Part shown: piece after piece, positions 29,183-29,643 of the stretch
Numbering within the stretch: position 1 is the stretch's first letter
How the letters are laid out: every line of letters begins with the position of its first letter
IMG/VR virus record: IMGVR_UViG_3300020438_004042
Location: 1-29,643 of that record
Source of the DNA: a virus
DNA length: 29,643 nucleotides
Direction: 5' to 3' (one strand)
Program-made: the position numbers and the translations under genes
Notes under the pieces: generated by a model
The model's database searches: none
Told to the model about the DNA's origin: nothing
The model's input: the letters and a program-made list of their open reading frames with translations, nothing else

Positions 29183-29643
29183 ATGAAAGCACTAATTGTA
29201 CCAAACTTAGATATTATTACAAAAGAACAGTTAATTACTGAACTTGAAGCAGATGGTATAACAATCACAGATAGTTCTATTCCTGAAATCATTTGGGTAG
29301 AAATGGCCAATAGAGATCAGTTTGACAAATGGTTGGCATCAGATAAAGTGGCCGGTGCAAACAGTGAAGACTATGAAAAGAAGTTAAAATTTGATATTGA
29401 TGCATCAACAACTATAAATCCAGATACGTCATCGACTGTAAGCACGACACATCACAATTGGGGACTTGCACAAATGACTCAAAGCAATACAACACTTTCA
29501 ACTAACTTTACATATTCACAAACAGGTGCAAATGTTGACTGTGTTATCATGGACACTGGTATTGTGATAGGACACCCAGAATTCAATGACCTTGCTTCTA
29601 ACTCATCATCAAGAATAAATCAAATCAGTTGGGGAGGATCACA
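29183..29643 (+). CDS. Subtilisin-like (S8) protease, 3'-truncated by window edge
   Basis: ATG 29183 is the first start after the late promoter and leader hairpin. The first 153 residues are visible. An N-terminal region of about 85 residues (ALIVPNLDIITKEQLITELEADGITI, then VEMANRDQFDKWLAS) looks like a propeptide-type alpha/beta domain. It is followed by HHNWGLAQMT and VDCVIMDTGIVIGHPEF, the subtilase Asp box (Asp of the triad in D-T-G, with HPEF after it). His and Ser motifs lie beyond the window. Late expression suggests a virion-borne or tail-associated protease. No signal peptide is seen. Confidence 0.8.
   Translation, partial: MKALIVPNLDIITKEQLITELEADGITITDSSIPEIIWVEMANRDQFDKWLASDKVAGANSEDYEKKLKFDIDASTTINPDTSSTVSTTHHNWGLAQMTQSNTTLSTNFTYSQTGANVDCVIMDTGIVIGHPEFNDLASNSSSRINQISWGGS

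Noticed and set aside
1-29643. tRNA genes, CRISPR arrays, insertion sequences or attachment sites
   Set aside because: No cloverleaf, spaced direct-repeat array, transposase or flanking repeat is visible; intergenic gaps are short and accounted for by promoters, leaders and one terminator.
1-29643. Fragment of a bacterial chromosome
   Set aside because: The T4-like polymerase, clamp and RNase H, the late promoters, the uniform strand and the dense overlaps argue for a phage genome.

Overview
The window looks like one continuous piece of a marine T4-like myovirus genome. The sequence is AT-rich (about one third G+C by eye). Every supported gene lies on the + strand, and genes are packed with ATGA, TAATG, TAGTG or GTGA stop/start overlaps. 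T4-type markers are family B DNA polymerase (gp43-like), sliding clamp (gp45-like), RNase H/5' nuclease and TATAAATA late promoters. The strong AT bias, the alphaproteobacterial flavour of the IF-1 and the metabolic gene set fit a phage of a SAR11/Pelagibacter-type host. The host is an inference, not read directly from the sequence.

Layout. 1-2.55 kb: nucleotide-sugar and small-enzyme cluster (truncated UDP-sugar dehydrogenase, cytidylyltransferase, phosphoribosyltransferase, HIT-like protein, peroxiredoxin). 2.55-4.2 kb: QueE-like radical SAM enzyme, a membrane protein and an HNH-like protein. 4.2-6.4 kb: promoter, a 22-codon ORF, a hypothetical gene, RNase H and two small unknowns. 6.4-9.3 kb: HtrA/Deg-like protease, glutaredoxin, two late-gene candidates, translation initiation factor IF-1 and two small membrane proteins. 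9.3-11.5 kb: a protein with a T4 capsid-targeting-like N-terminus, a class 3 lipase and a possible spanin pair. 11.5-15.1 kb: DnaJ-like chaperone, peptide deformylase and ClpA-like unfoldase. 15.1-20.7 kb: unknowns, a saccharopine-dehydrogenase-like oxidoreductase, DNA polymerase and an SDR epimerase. 20.7-22.7 kb: a 669-residue protein with a C-terminal 2OG-Fe(II) oxygenase-like domain. 22.7-25.7 kb: sliding clamp, a TGT/DpdA-like DNA base transglycosylase and MazG. 25.7-28.4 kb: small unknowns, a QueD/PTPS-fold protein and an M15 peptidase. 28.4-29.6 kb: three short late-type units with promoters, a strong terminator and leader hairpins, ending in a truncated subtilisin-like protease.

Two systems stand out. 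First, a dispersed 7-deazaguanine DNA modification pathway: QueE-like (2.6 kb), DpdA-like transglycosylase (23.5 kb) and a QueD-like T-fold protein (27.5 kb). This suggests that the phage replaces some guanines in its DNA. Second, a protein life-cycle set: IF-1, deformylase, DnaJ, ClpA without ClpP, an exported HtrA protease, glutaredoxin and peroxiredoxin. It could redirect host translation, folding and proteolysis.

Three sigma70-like promoters share an unusual arrangement: TTGACA, exactly 6 nt, CTAAATA, 3-5 nt, then a -10 box. Two other promoters are placed so that the mRNA would start at or next to the initiation codon.
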